Origin: Knoellia sinensis KCTC 19936
GTDB lineage: Bacteria > Actinomycetota > Actinomycetes > Actinomycetales > Dermatophilaceae
Reading direction: 5' to 3'
NCBI RefSeq assembly: GCF_000768705.1
Contig: NZ_AVPJ01000005.1
Span: 186,001-250,000 of the forward strand
DNA length: 64,000 bases
Shown one piece after another: positions 55,081 through 62,773 of the stretch (positions within the stretch are counted from its first letter, which is position 1; every line of letters starts with the position of its first letter). The notes under the pieces were generated by a model. The model was given only the letters and a program-made list of their open reading frames with translations. It was not told where the DNA came from and ran no database searches. The translations under genes were made by a program, and so were the position numbers.

Positions 55081-56183
55081 GCCGGGTCTCCCTTGGCTCG
55101 AACGTTTTCGTAGTACGTGTCCGGGTCTGCGGGGTCGTGCAGCGCGTGAGACCAGAACTGGGTCACCAGCGTGTCATCCCCGGTGTTGGTGATGTTGTGG
55201 ACCCACCCCACCGGCATGTCAATCGCGCACGGTGTGTCCCCTGAGACGTCGAACTCGAACACGTCCTCAGTGAACATCTTGCGGAGCTCGATGCGAGCCT
55301 GACCTGAGATGACGGCGAAGCGTTCGATCTTCTTCAAGTGGAAGTGCTCGCCGCGAGTGACACCGGGAACAGTGGTGGAGAACGAGGATTGTCCGCCGCC
55401 GCCACGGACGCGAACCAGTTCCACGTAGGTGCCTCGCGGGTCCGAGTGGGGGGTGAGCGCGATCGGTGCATGCTGCGGGAAGAGCGAGGCCCGGTAGGTG
55501 TTGAACAGGTCGATGCGCAGCGGGCTCGAGAGGTCAGGGATCTCGCCGGTATCGTACGAGGCCTTGAACTCCTGGAGGAGATCGAGGACCTCCTGTACGC
55601 CGACGGGAGTGCCCTTCGCGTCGATGCGGCGCCCGTCGCCTCCCAAGCCGTCAATGAGTGCTTGGGCTGCGCTCTGTACGTGGAGCAGGCCGACCTTCGC
55701 ATCGTTCACTTGGGGAGTGACACCGTCGCGAACCGCGTGCACGAACGTTGCAACGAACGAGTTGTATGCCGGCCGACCATGCTCCCCAAAGAGATTCGGC
55801 AGCCGCACGTCGACGAGGGAGCCACCGGTGGCCTCCATGGCCGCGGCGAGGACCTCGCGCGCCTCCGCCTTGCCCGAGCCGTAGGCGGAGCCGTTCCCAT
55901 CTTGGATCGAGTTGGCGTAGACGACGCGCATTGCGTGACCAGCACGGGAGATTGCGCCTGCAAGGTCACGCGCAAGGCTGAGGTTGCCCTCGTGGACAGC
56001 CCTGTCGTCGCCACGGTTGACCCCCGCGATGTGGATCACGGCATCGGCGTCAGCCAGATGAGTGGACAGATCAGCCCACTGATCGCGAGCGACGGGCACG
56101 ACCTCGTGCTCTGTGAGCGCGCGGAGACGAAGGCGCGTGTGCCAGCCGAGGAACCCTGCCGCACCGGTGACGACGACCTTCAT
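55077..56183 (-). CDS. CapF/FnlB-like bifunctional epimerase-reductase
   Basis: 368-aa protein. N-terminal SDR domain with VVTGAAGFLGWHTRLRLRA and YxxxK in AYGSGKAEAREVL. C-terminal cupin domain from about 250 (RGEHFHLKKIERFAVISGQA, GWVHNITNTGDD) with the metal-binding His residues. In S. aureus CapF the cupin epimerises and the SDR domain reduces the CapE product to UDP-2-acetamido-2,6-dideoxy-L-talose. Flanked by CapE and CapG homologues with ATGA overlaps. Confidence 0.92.
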   Translation of the reverse strand: MKVVVTGAAGFLGWHTRLRLRALTEHEVVPVARDQWADLSTHLADADAVIHIAGVNRGDDRAVHEGNLSLARDLAGAISRAGHAMRVVYANSIQDGNGSAYGSGKAEAREVLAAAMEATGGSLVDVRLPNLFGEHGRPAYNSFVATFVHAVRDGVTPQVNDAKVGLLHVQSAAQALIDGLGGDGRRIDAKGTPVGVQEVLDLLQEFKASYDTGEIPDLSSPLRIDLFNTYRASLFPQHAPIALTPHSDPRGTYVELVRVRGGGGQSSFSTTVPGVTRGEHFHLKKIERFAVISGQARIELRKMFTEDVFEFDVSGDTPCAIDMPVGWVHNITNTGDDTLVTQFWSHALHDPADPDTYYENVRAKGDPA

Positions 56184-57208
56184 CGCGCCGACTCCGCGAG
56201 CACTGCCTGGATCTCCGGGAGAGTCCGGAGAAGGTCGCAGGTCTGCTCAACGCCCATCTGTTCAGTCGTGTTGGAGTCGTAGTCGACCAGGTCGACCTCA
56301 CCCGGCTCGCCCTCCTCCACGAAGAGTTCGTACTCGAGGGACCGGGCGTCGAGCGGGACTCGGAAGTAGTCCCCCTGGTCCTCAGACTTGATCAGTTCCT
56401 CGCGCGTGAGCAGGGTCTCGAACATCTTCTCGCCGTGTCGCATCCCAATTCGACGCACTTCGGGGTCCCCGTAGCCGAGAACAATCGACACGGCTCGGGC
56501 CAAAGTCTCGACCGTGCAAGCGGGCGCCTTCTTGACGAAGAGGTCGCCGGGGGAGGCGTTGAGGAACGCATGCTCGACGAGGTCGACCGACTCCTGCAGG
56601 GACATCAAGTACCGCGTCATTGTCGGTTCAGTGACGGTGAGGGGCGTGCCCTCTTTCAGTTGTCGCACGAACAGTGGGATCACCGAGCCACGCGAGTACA
56701 TGACGTTGCCGTATCGCGTGATCGACACCGTTGTCGGCGATGCAGGGTGATTGCGTGCGAAGGCTTGAGCGGTTTTCTCCATGAGGCCTTTGCTCATCCC
56801 CATGGCATTCACGGGGTAGACGGCCTTGTCCGTGCTGAGGCACACGACGGAGCGGACGCCTGACTGGTGCGAAGCCCGGATGACGTTACGGGATCCCACC
56901 ACGTTCGTCTTGACTGCCTGCTCCGGGAAGAACTCACATGATGGAACCTGCTTGAGCGCAGCTGCGTGGAAGACATAATCCGCCCCAGTCACGGCGTCCT
57001 CGACGCTGGAGTAGTCGCGGACGTCACCGAGGAAGAACTTGACCCGGGAGTCTCCGAGCCGCTGACGCATTTCGTCCTGCTTGGCCTCGTCGCGACTCAG
57101 AATGTTGATCCTGCCGACCCCCCGGTCCAACAGGGCGTGGACCATGGTGGAGCCGAACGAACCTGTTCCCCCAGTGATCGTCACGGTGGCATTGTCGAAC
57201 TGTGTCAT
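56180..57208 (-). CDS. CapE/FnlA-like UDP-GlcNAc 4,6-dehydratase/5-epimerase
   Basis: 342-aa SDR enzyme, first of the UDP-L-FucNAc pathway. Nucleotide motif TGGTGSFGSTMVHALLDRG, HAAALKQVPSCEFFPEQAV, and catalytic CLSTDKAVYPVNAMGMSKG with the M-x3-K variant typical of inverting dehydratases. Short and soluble, unlike the membrane PglF-type dehydratase upstream in the same operon, so the two use the same donor for different sugars. 4-nt overlaps on both sides. Confidence 0.93.
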   Translation of the reverse strand: MTQFDNATVTITGGTGSFGSTMVHALLDRGVGRINILSRDEAKQDEMRQRLGDSRVKFFLGDVRDYSSVEDAVTGADYVFHAAALKQVPSCEFFPEQAVKTNVVGSRNVIRASHQSGVRSVVCLSTDKAVYPVNAMGMSKGLMEKTAQAFARNHPASPTTVSITRYGNVMYSRGSVIPLFVRQLKEGTPLTVTEPTMTRYLMSLQESVDLVEHAFLNASPGDLFVKKAPACTVETLARAVSIVLGYGDPEVRRIGMRHGEKMFETLLTREELIKSEDQGDYFRVPLDARSLEYELFVEEGEPGEVDLVDYDSNTTEQMGVEQTCDLLRTLPEIQAVLAESAR

Positions 57209-58431
57209 CGTTCCTCGTCGTCAAGAGCGGACAGGAGCATTGCCTCCAGCTGCAGGCCCGCGGCGGATGGACTGAATCGTTCGTCGAAGGCATGCCTCGC
57301 CCGTTGGCCCATGGCGGCGAGTTGTTCGCTGGAGGCCTCGACGATTGTGCGAATGGCTCGGCGGATTGACTCCACCTCGCCCGGACGAGCTGCAAGACCT
57401 GCTTGTGAATCCACGATTAGTGCGGCTGCGTCCCCAGCCGCATGGACAAGAGTCGGTTTGCCGCTGGCCAGCGACGTTTGCACCTTGCTTGGCATCGTGA
57501 CTCTGAGGAGGGCGGTGTCGCGCAATGAGACCACCTGAACGTCGGCGCCCATGATGAGCCGGCCGACTTCCTCGGTCGGGACAGGGGGTCGAACGTGGAC
57601 GTTCACGACCTCGGCCGCAGCAGCCTCGATCAATGAGCGCTCGACGCCATCGCCGACAAGCAGCAGGTGGGCACCGTGCACGCCGTCGAATGCCCTGACG
57701 AGCGGCACGAGGTCCTGCATAGGACCCATGTTCCCGGCATACAGAAAGATGCGTTCTCCTGCGGCGCCCAACTCCGCGTGAAGGTCTGCGGGCTGGGCTG
57801 TTTCGAGCCGGGAAGCATCAACAGAGTTTGGCGTGTGACGGATCTTTTCCGGATTCACTCCGCGTGCAATGAGCACATCCGCCATCCCTGGCGAGATGAC
57901 ACCGATCCGCCGTGCGTGGCGGTAGGTCAAATGACAGAACGGTGCAATGGCCCGATCCAGTGTCTTGGACGCTCGCCCCGGGAGGAATCCGCTGCCGGTC
58001 ACACTGTCGGGCCACAAGTCCTGAACGACCATCGCGGATGGGGCCCGAACCCCGCGGCGAGCCAACATGGCCGGAAGAGCGGCTGTCGCTGGAGACGAAT
58101 AGGTGAGCCATACGTCGGGTCGCGGGATTCGTGTCAGGGCAACAGCGGTGGCGCCGGCAGCAAAGCTCAGGTAGTTGGCCATCCGCTTGACGGCGCTTGG
58201 CTCGTGATTCGGCCAGAGCGGCGCACGATGGACCGTGATCCCGGGGGCGAACTCATCGCGTTGGTAGTGCCGGATCCGCCAGCCGTCATGCAGGCGGCCT
58301 TCGGGGTAGTTCGGGAAGCCGGTCAGGACTTCAACGGTGTGCCCGCGTTCAACCAGGGATCGCGCCATGGACTCGGGAACGACGGCGCCGTTCTCCGGTG
58401 GGAACCATTGGGTGACCAGACAGACCCTCAC
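57205..58431 (-). CDS. GT4 glycosyltransferase, WbuB-like (putative L-FucNAc transferase)
   Basis: 408-aa GT-B enzyme. N-terminal QWFPPENGAVVPESMARSL, WPDSVTGSGFLPGRAS, linker FLYAGNMGPMQDLVPLVRAF. The WbuB family transfers L-FucNAc, and the position next to the CapEFG homologues fits this; specificity is inferred from context. In place of the usual E-x7-E region it has VVSLRDTALLRVTMPSKVQT, as in that subfamily. ATGA overlaps join it to the acetyltransferase and CapE genes. Confidence 0.85.
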   Translation of the reverse strand: MRVCLVTQWFPPENGAVVPESMARSLVERGHTVEVLTGFPNYPEGRLHDGWRIRHYQRDEFAPGITVHRAPLWPNHEPSAVKRMANYLSFAAGATAVALTRIPRPDVWLTYSSPATAALPAMLARRGVRAPSAMVVQDLWPDSVTGSGFLPGRASKTLDRAIAPFCHLTYRHARRIGVISPGMADVLIARGVNPEKIRHTPNSVDASRLETAQPADLHAELGAAGERIFLYAGNMGPMQDLVPLVRAFDGVHGAHLLLVGDGVERSLIEAAAAEVVNVHVRPPVPTEEVGRLIMGADVQVVSLRDTALLRVTMPSKVQTSLASGKPTLVHAAGDAAALIVDSQAGLAARPGEVESIRRAIRTIVEASSEQLAAMGQRARHAFDERFSPSAAGLQLEAMLLSALDDEER

Positions 58432-59066
58432 CGGGCGGGCACCCCCTTGACGACGACGTTCTCGCTGACGTCCTTGACGACCATCGCGGCGCCGCCAATG
58501 GTGGAATCCATCCCGACCGTGAGCCCCTGAAGGATGGCTGCCTGGGTTCCCACCATCGCGCGGGCGCCGATGGTGACGTTGCCGGAGATCGCAGCCAGTG
58601 GGTTCACGCTCACGTAGTCCCCCAGCTCGGTGTCGTGCCCGACAGTCGCGCCCAGGTTGACGTGGACATGTCGACCGATACGGACATTTGTGGTGATCCG
58701 AACGCCTGCGCAGATGATCGTGCCCGGAGCCACGTCGAGGAGGGCTCCCACGGATGCCGTGGGGTGGATCAGCACCCCGCTATCGAGGCCGAAAGTTCGA
58801 GCGGCCTTGTCGATGCGCTCCTTGACCGCGCCGTCGCCGATCCCGATGAACACAGCCGTGTCGGGTGGAGCTTGGTCGAGCCAACTCACACCGCCGAGAA
58901 CGCGATGTCCCATCCGGTCGACGATCGCCAGGTTGTCCTCGGTTGGTCCGTCGTCGACAAAGCCCAGGAAGTCCCATTGGGGTTCAATCGCGTTCACGGC
59001 ATCGACGACATCGAGGACTTCGCGGCCGAAGCCACCGCATCCGACGATCACGAGAGGTCGGGTCAT
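58428..59066 (-). CDS. PglD/NeuD-type sugar N-acetyltransferase
   Basis: 212-aa protein. N-terminal nucleotide-sugar-binding domain (LVIVGCGGFGREVLDVVDAV, FLGFVDDG) and C-terminal left-handed beta helix of hexapeptide repeats with the active-site His in GATVGHDTELGDYVSVN. In the company of PglF-, PglE- and PglC-like genes it should acetylate UDP-4-amino-sugar to UDP-diNAc-bacillosamine. The start at 59066 overlaps the upstream PGT stop (ATGA). Confidence 0.9.
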   Translation of the reverse strand: MTRPLVIVGCGGFGREVLDVVDAVNAIEPQWDFLGFVDDGPTEDNLAIVDRMGHRVLGGVSWLDQAPPDTAVFIGIGDGAVKERIDKAARTFGLDSGVLIHPTASVGALLDVAPGTIICAGVRITTNVRIGRHVHVNLGATVGHDTELGDYVSVNPLAAISGNVTIGARAMVGTQAAILQGLTVGMDSTIGGAAMVVKDVSENVVVKGVPAR

Positions 59067-59677
59067 TTGCGGGCTTCTCCGTGACCCTTGAACTCCGTCA
59101 TGGTCACCGATCCCGACTCGGCCACGCCTTCGCGCCTCAACACCTTGCCGACCGTTCGGGCGAGGATCTTGAGGTCGCCGACGAGCGAGTGCGTATTCAC
59201 ATACTCGACGTCGAGAGCGAACCGGTCGTCCCACGACAGGGTGTTGCGACCTGATACTTGAGCCAGACCAGTTAGGCCAGGGCGGACTTCGTGCCGGCGG
59301 GCTTGCTCAGGGGAGTACCGCTCGAGATAGCTCACGAGGAGAGGGCGCGGACCCACGAGGGACATGTCGCCCCGGATGATGTTCCATAACGTCGGCAGCT
59401 CGTCGAGACTCGTTGAGCGCAGAATCTGGCCGAATCGGGGCAGCCGCTCTTCATCGGTCACGAGCCCTCGTGATGTGTCGACGTCGTGCATGGACCGGAA
59501 CTTGCGCATCGTAAAGACCTGGCCGTTGAGGCCCGGCCTTTCCTGACTGAAGAGCACCGGTGAGCCCAGTTTCCAGCGCACGGCGCCTGCTACGGCCGCT
59601 TGCACAGGGAGCGAGAGGACGAATGCGGGCACCGTGAGGGCCAGGTCGAGGGCACGCTTGCTGTCGAGGCGGCTCAT
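59063..59677 (-). CDS. Small monotopic phosphoglycosyl transferase (PglC-like)
   Basis: 204-aa initiating enzyme that moves phospho-sugar from a UDP donor to polyprenyl phosphate. One N-terminal re-entrant hydrophobic helix (LDLALTVPAFVLSLPVQAAV), FTMRKFRSM, and the catalytic Asp-Glu in LRSTSLDELPTLWNIIRGDM plus SLVGPRPL. It is the minimal PglC size, without the N-terminal domain of WbaP. With PglF/E/D homologues, the donor is probably UDP-diNAc-bacillosamine. Confidence 0.92.
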   Translation of the reverse strand: MSRLDSKRALDLALTVPAFVLSLPVQAAVAGAVRWKLGSPVLFSQERPGLNGQVFTMRKFRSMHDVDTSRGLVTDEERLPRFGQILRSTSLDELPTLWNIIRGDMSLVGPRPLLVSYLERYSPEQARRHEVRPGLTGLAQVSGRNTLSWDDRFALDVEYVNTHSLVGDLKILARTVGKVLRREGVAESGSVTMTEFKGHGEARK

Positions 59678-60810
59678 CGCGCCTCGAGGAGGAGGCGGGT
59701 CTCTGAGATAACCCGGTCGATCTGGTCATCTGTCAGTTCAGAACCGGACGGCAGGGTCACGCCGGTGGCAAAGAGCCGCTCGCTGACGCCGGTCAGGGCC
59801 GCGCGACGGTCTGCGTGGACAGGCTGGAGGTGCATCGGCTTCCACACGTGGCGGGCCTCGATGCCAGCGGCGTCCAAGCCTGCCATGACGGCCGTTGGGT
59901 CGCTCGTGATCTTCGCGGGGTCAAGCGTGATACAGGTGAGCCAGTAGTTGTCCTCGGCGTCTCCACCTTGGTCACGACCAAGGAAGGTGACCCCATCAAC
60001 GTCAGCCAGCCCTGCGGCATACCGGCTCCTGATTTCGCGGCGACGCGAGATCATCGAGTCAAGACGTTCGAGCTGTCCGATTCCCAGCGCCGCCAGGATG
60101 TTGGACATCCGGTAGTTGTAGCCAATCTCGGTGTGCTCGTACCACGCAGCCGGCTGCCTAGCCTGCGTCGACAGATAGCGCGCACGGTCGAGGAGGTCGG
60201 TGTCGTCGCTCAGGAGCATGCCGCCACCGGACGTGGTCATGATCTTGTTGCCGTTGAACGATAGTGCGGCCGCGCGACCGAACGAGCCTGCAGGCCGTCC
60301 CGCGTGGGTGGCGCCGAGTGCCTCAGCAGCGTCCTCGATGAGAGGAACGCCGAGGTCGTCGAGCCGGGAGCCGAGAGCCGTGTAGTCGCAGGCGCGACCG
60401 AAGAGGTCGACGGTCATGACTGCTGCGACCGTTCGACCCTCGTTCTGTAACGCACTGACGGTCTCCACGAGGAGGTCCACGTCGATGTTCGCGTCTTCGG
60501 CCGAGTCGACGAAGACCGGCTCGGCGCCGGTGTAGGCCACGGCATTCGCGGAGGCTGCGAAGGTCATGGAGGGCAGGACCACGACGGTGTCCGGGGCAGC
60601 GCCGACGTCCAGGAGTGCCAAGTGCAACGCGGCCGTGCCGGATGAAAGCGCGAGCGCACCAGCCACGCCACAGCGCTCGGCAATCTCACGCTCGAAGCGA
60701 TCGACCATCGGGCCCAAGGGTGCGACCCATCCGGATCGGAGGGCGTCGAGGACGTACTTCTCCTCGACCTCGGTCACGTGGGCCCGGGAGAGGTGGATCC
60801 GATCGCTCAT
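59674..60810 (-). CDS. DegT/DnrJ/EryC1/StrS aminotransferase (PglE-like)
   Basis: 378-aa PLP enzyme. Aldimine Lys in SFNGNKIMTTSGGGML, PLP Asp in VPLIEDAAEALGATH, and SGTAALHLALLDVGA for the phosphate. It should aminate the 4-keto sugar made by the PglF-type dehydratase. The ATG at 60810 overlaps the dehydratase stop (ATGA); the hydrophilic frame further upstream is not needed. Family members also act on other keto sugars, so the assignment leans on context. Confidence 0.93.
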   Translation of the reverse strand: MSDRIHLSRAHVTEVEEKYVLDALRSGWVAPLGPMVDRFEREIAERCGVAGALALSSGTAALHLALLDVGAAPDTVVVLPSMTFAASANAVAYTGAEPVFVDSAEDANIDVDLLVETVSALQNEGRTVAAVMTVDLFGRACDYTALGSRLDDLGVPLIEDAAEALGATHAGRPAGSFGRAAALSFNGNKIMTTSGGGMLLSDDTDLLDRARYLSTQARQPAAWYEHTEIGYNYRMSNILAALGIGQLERLDSMISRRREIRSRYAAGLADVDGVTFLGRDQGGDAEDNYWLTCITLDPAKITSDPTAVMAGLDAAGIEARHVWKPMHLQPVHADRRAALTGVSERLFATGVTLPSGSELTDDQIDRVISETRLLLEAR

Positions 60811-62624
60811 GGCTGGAGGACTCCTTCGGTCGCGTTGGAAAACATCCACGCGTGCGCCGACCTGGGGTCGTCCGCAGCGGCGGCCACGACGGTCTCGGTC
60901 GACATGGGCGGCACCTCGACCTTGTTGATCAGCGGGTGGCCGGCGGAGTGGATGTCCTCGCCCGGCGTGAACAGTTCCTCGGTCATCTTCTCGCCCGGTC
61001 GCAGGCCCGTGAAGATGACCTCGATGTCGTCCTTGCCCGACAGGTCGATCAATGTCTGCGCCACGTCCAGGATCTTCACCGGCTGGCCCATGTCAAGGAC
61101 CATGACATCCCCGTTGGAGCCGATGGCTGCCGCCTGAAGCACGAGCTGGCTGGCCTCCGGTATCAGCATGAAGTAGCGCTCGACGTCGGGGTGGGTCACG
61201 GTCACCGGACCACCATGCTCGATCTGGGCCGTGAATGCCGCGATGACCGAACCGCGGGATCCGAGCACGTTGCCGAACCGGACGCTGACATAGGTCTGCT
61301 CGTGGCGGCGGGCAAAGTCTGCGGTGAGGCGCTCAGCAAGGCGTTTGCTGTAGCCGAGGACGCACGTGGGGTTTGCGGCCTTGTCGGTGGAGATGTTGAC
61401 GAAGGTCTGGACCCCGACGGCCTCGGCCGCGGCGAGGACGTTGGCTGTGCCAAGGACATTGGTATGCCACGCCTCGAGCGGGAACTGCTCCAGGAGCGTG
61501 AGGTGCTTGAGCGCCGCCGCGTGGAAGACCACCTCGGGCTGCTCCTGATCGAACACGCGGCGCAACGCGGCGGGGTCGCGGATGTCGCAGAGCGCGAGTG
61601 TGCCGTCGTCGAGCAGGGCGCGACCGGTGAGGCTCATCTGGGTTCCGTGGAGGGCCGACTCGTCGCGGTCAAGGAGCACGAGCTTGGCCGGGCCGAACTT
61701 CGCGATCTGGCGAGCGAGCTCCGAACCGATCGAGCCGCCTGCGCCCGTCACGAGGACGCGCTTTCCCGTGATCGTGTGCGAGATCGACGCTGGATCCATC
61801 GTGATGCTCTGCCGCCCGAGGAGGTCCTCAAGGTTGAGCTTGTGCAGGTCGGCACCGCGGGCAGGGCCCAACAGTCGGCTCACGGGTGGCAGGACCAGCA
61901 GCTCAAGTTGGTGTTCGCGCGCGAGGTCACGGATCTCGCGGAGGCGGTCGGCCGGCAGCGATGGCATGGCTACGGCCAGAGTGGTGGCCCCGGTGCGTTC
62001 GATGAGCTGGCCCAGGCGGCCCGAGCCACCGGCGACCCGCAAGCCCTCGATCGACATGCGTCGCTTCCGCGGGTTGTCGTCGATGACGGCCACGGGGACG
62101 AGTCGGCCTTCCTTGGCGTTGGTGTTGCCCTTCAAGGCGCGGAGCAACTGTCGCCCACCCTCGCCTGCCCCATAGACGATGACAGGGACATCGGCATCCC
62201 CCGGACGTCCGCGCCCCCACCTGTAGGACCGGATCAGGAATCGGAAGGCGAACATGACGAGCAGCCCGAGGACGGGCCCCGTCAGCGGAACACTGCGAGG
62301 GACGCCGGGGAACTGCTGCGCCGCAAACCGAAGAATGAGGAGCACGACCGCCACGAGCAGCACGGTGCGGGCAATCTGCGCTGTTTCCTCGAACGATCCG
62401 CGCTTTTGTGTGGCGCCGAACACACCCACGCCGAGTGAAATGGCGAATTGCAGCACCGCCGCCACGCCCGCAAAAGCGAGAATGTCCCGGTCAATCGCAA
62501 GAGCCGAATCCATATCGAATCGGAGCCACGCCGCCATCATGACGGCGGCTGCTGCGATGACGGCATCTCCCAGAGCCCATCCGAGGGTCACGATGACGTC
62601 GCGACGGTCAGCGTTCTTGGACAC
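60807..62624 (-). CDS. Membrane UDP-GlcNAc 4,6-dehydratase (PglF/CapD/WbpM-like)
   Basis: 605-aa protein: four N-terminal membrane helices (about 8-130), a Rossmann CoA-binding-like domain (VPVIVYGAGEGGRQLLRALK), then the SDR dehydratase domain with TGAGGSIGSELARQIA, HAAALKHLTLLEQFPLEAWH and ISTDKAANPTCVLGYSKRLA. The catalytic Met of M-x3-K in this group is Leu here. First gene of the leftward operon. The start is uncertain: GTG at 62624 gives a sensible N-terminus, but its GGAG site is 13 nt away; GTG at 62636 is the alternative. Confidence 0.92.
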   Translation of the reverse strand: MSKNADRRDVIVTLGWALGDAVIAAAAVMMAAWLRFDMDSALAIDRDILAFAGVAAVLQFAISLGVGVFGATQKRGSFEETAQIARTVLLVAVVLLILRFAAQQFPGVPRSVPLTGPVLGLLVMFAFRFLIRSYRWGRGRPGDADVPVIVYGAGEGGRQLLRALKGNTNAKEGRLVPVAVIDDNPRKRRMSIEGLRVAGGSGRLGQLIERTGATTLAVAMPSLPADRLREIRDLAREHQLELLVLPPVSRLLGPARGADLHKLNLEDLLGRQSITMDPASISHTITGKRVLVTGAGGSIGSELARQIAKFGPAKLVLLDRDESALHGTQMSLTGRALLDDGTLALCDIRDPAALRRVFDQEQPEVVFHAAALKHLTLLEQFPLEAWHTNVLGTANVLAAAEAVGVQTFVNISTDKAANPTCVLGYSKRLAERLTADFARRHEQTYVSVRFGNVLGSRGSVIAAFTAQIEHGGPVTVTHPDVERYFMLIPEASQLVLQAAAIGSNGDVMVLDMGQPVKILDVAQTLIDLSGKDDIEVIFTGLRPGEKMTEELFTPGEDIHSAGHPLINKVEVPPMSTETVVAAAADDPRSAHAWMFSNATEGVLQP

Positions 62625-62773
62625 GATGAGGAGCACTCCAGTGAGTGGTGAGGGGTGTGAGACGGCGTGGGAAGGGTGGCCCCCACCGCCGTGGGCAACA
62701 GTAATGCAGGGCGGCGGGTACTGTGACATTCAACAGGAATCGGCCACATGGCTACCCAGGGTAAGGATCTTCG

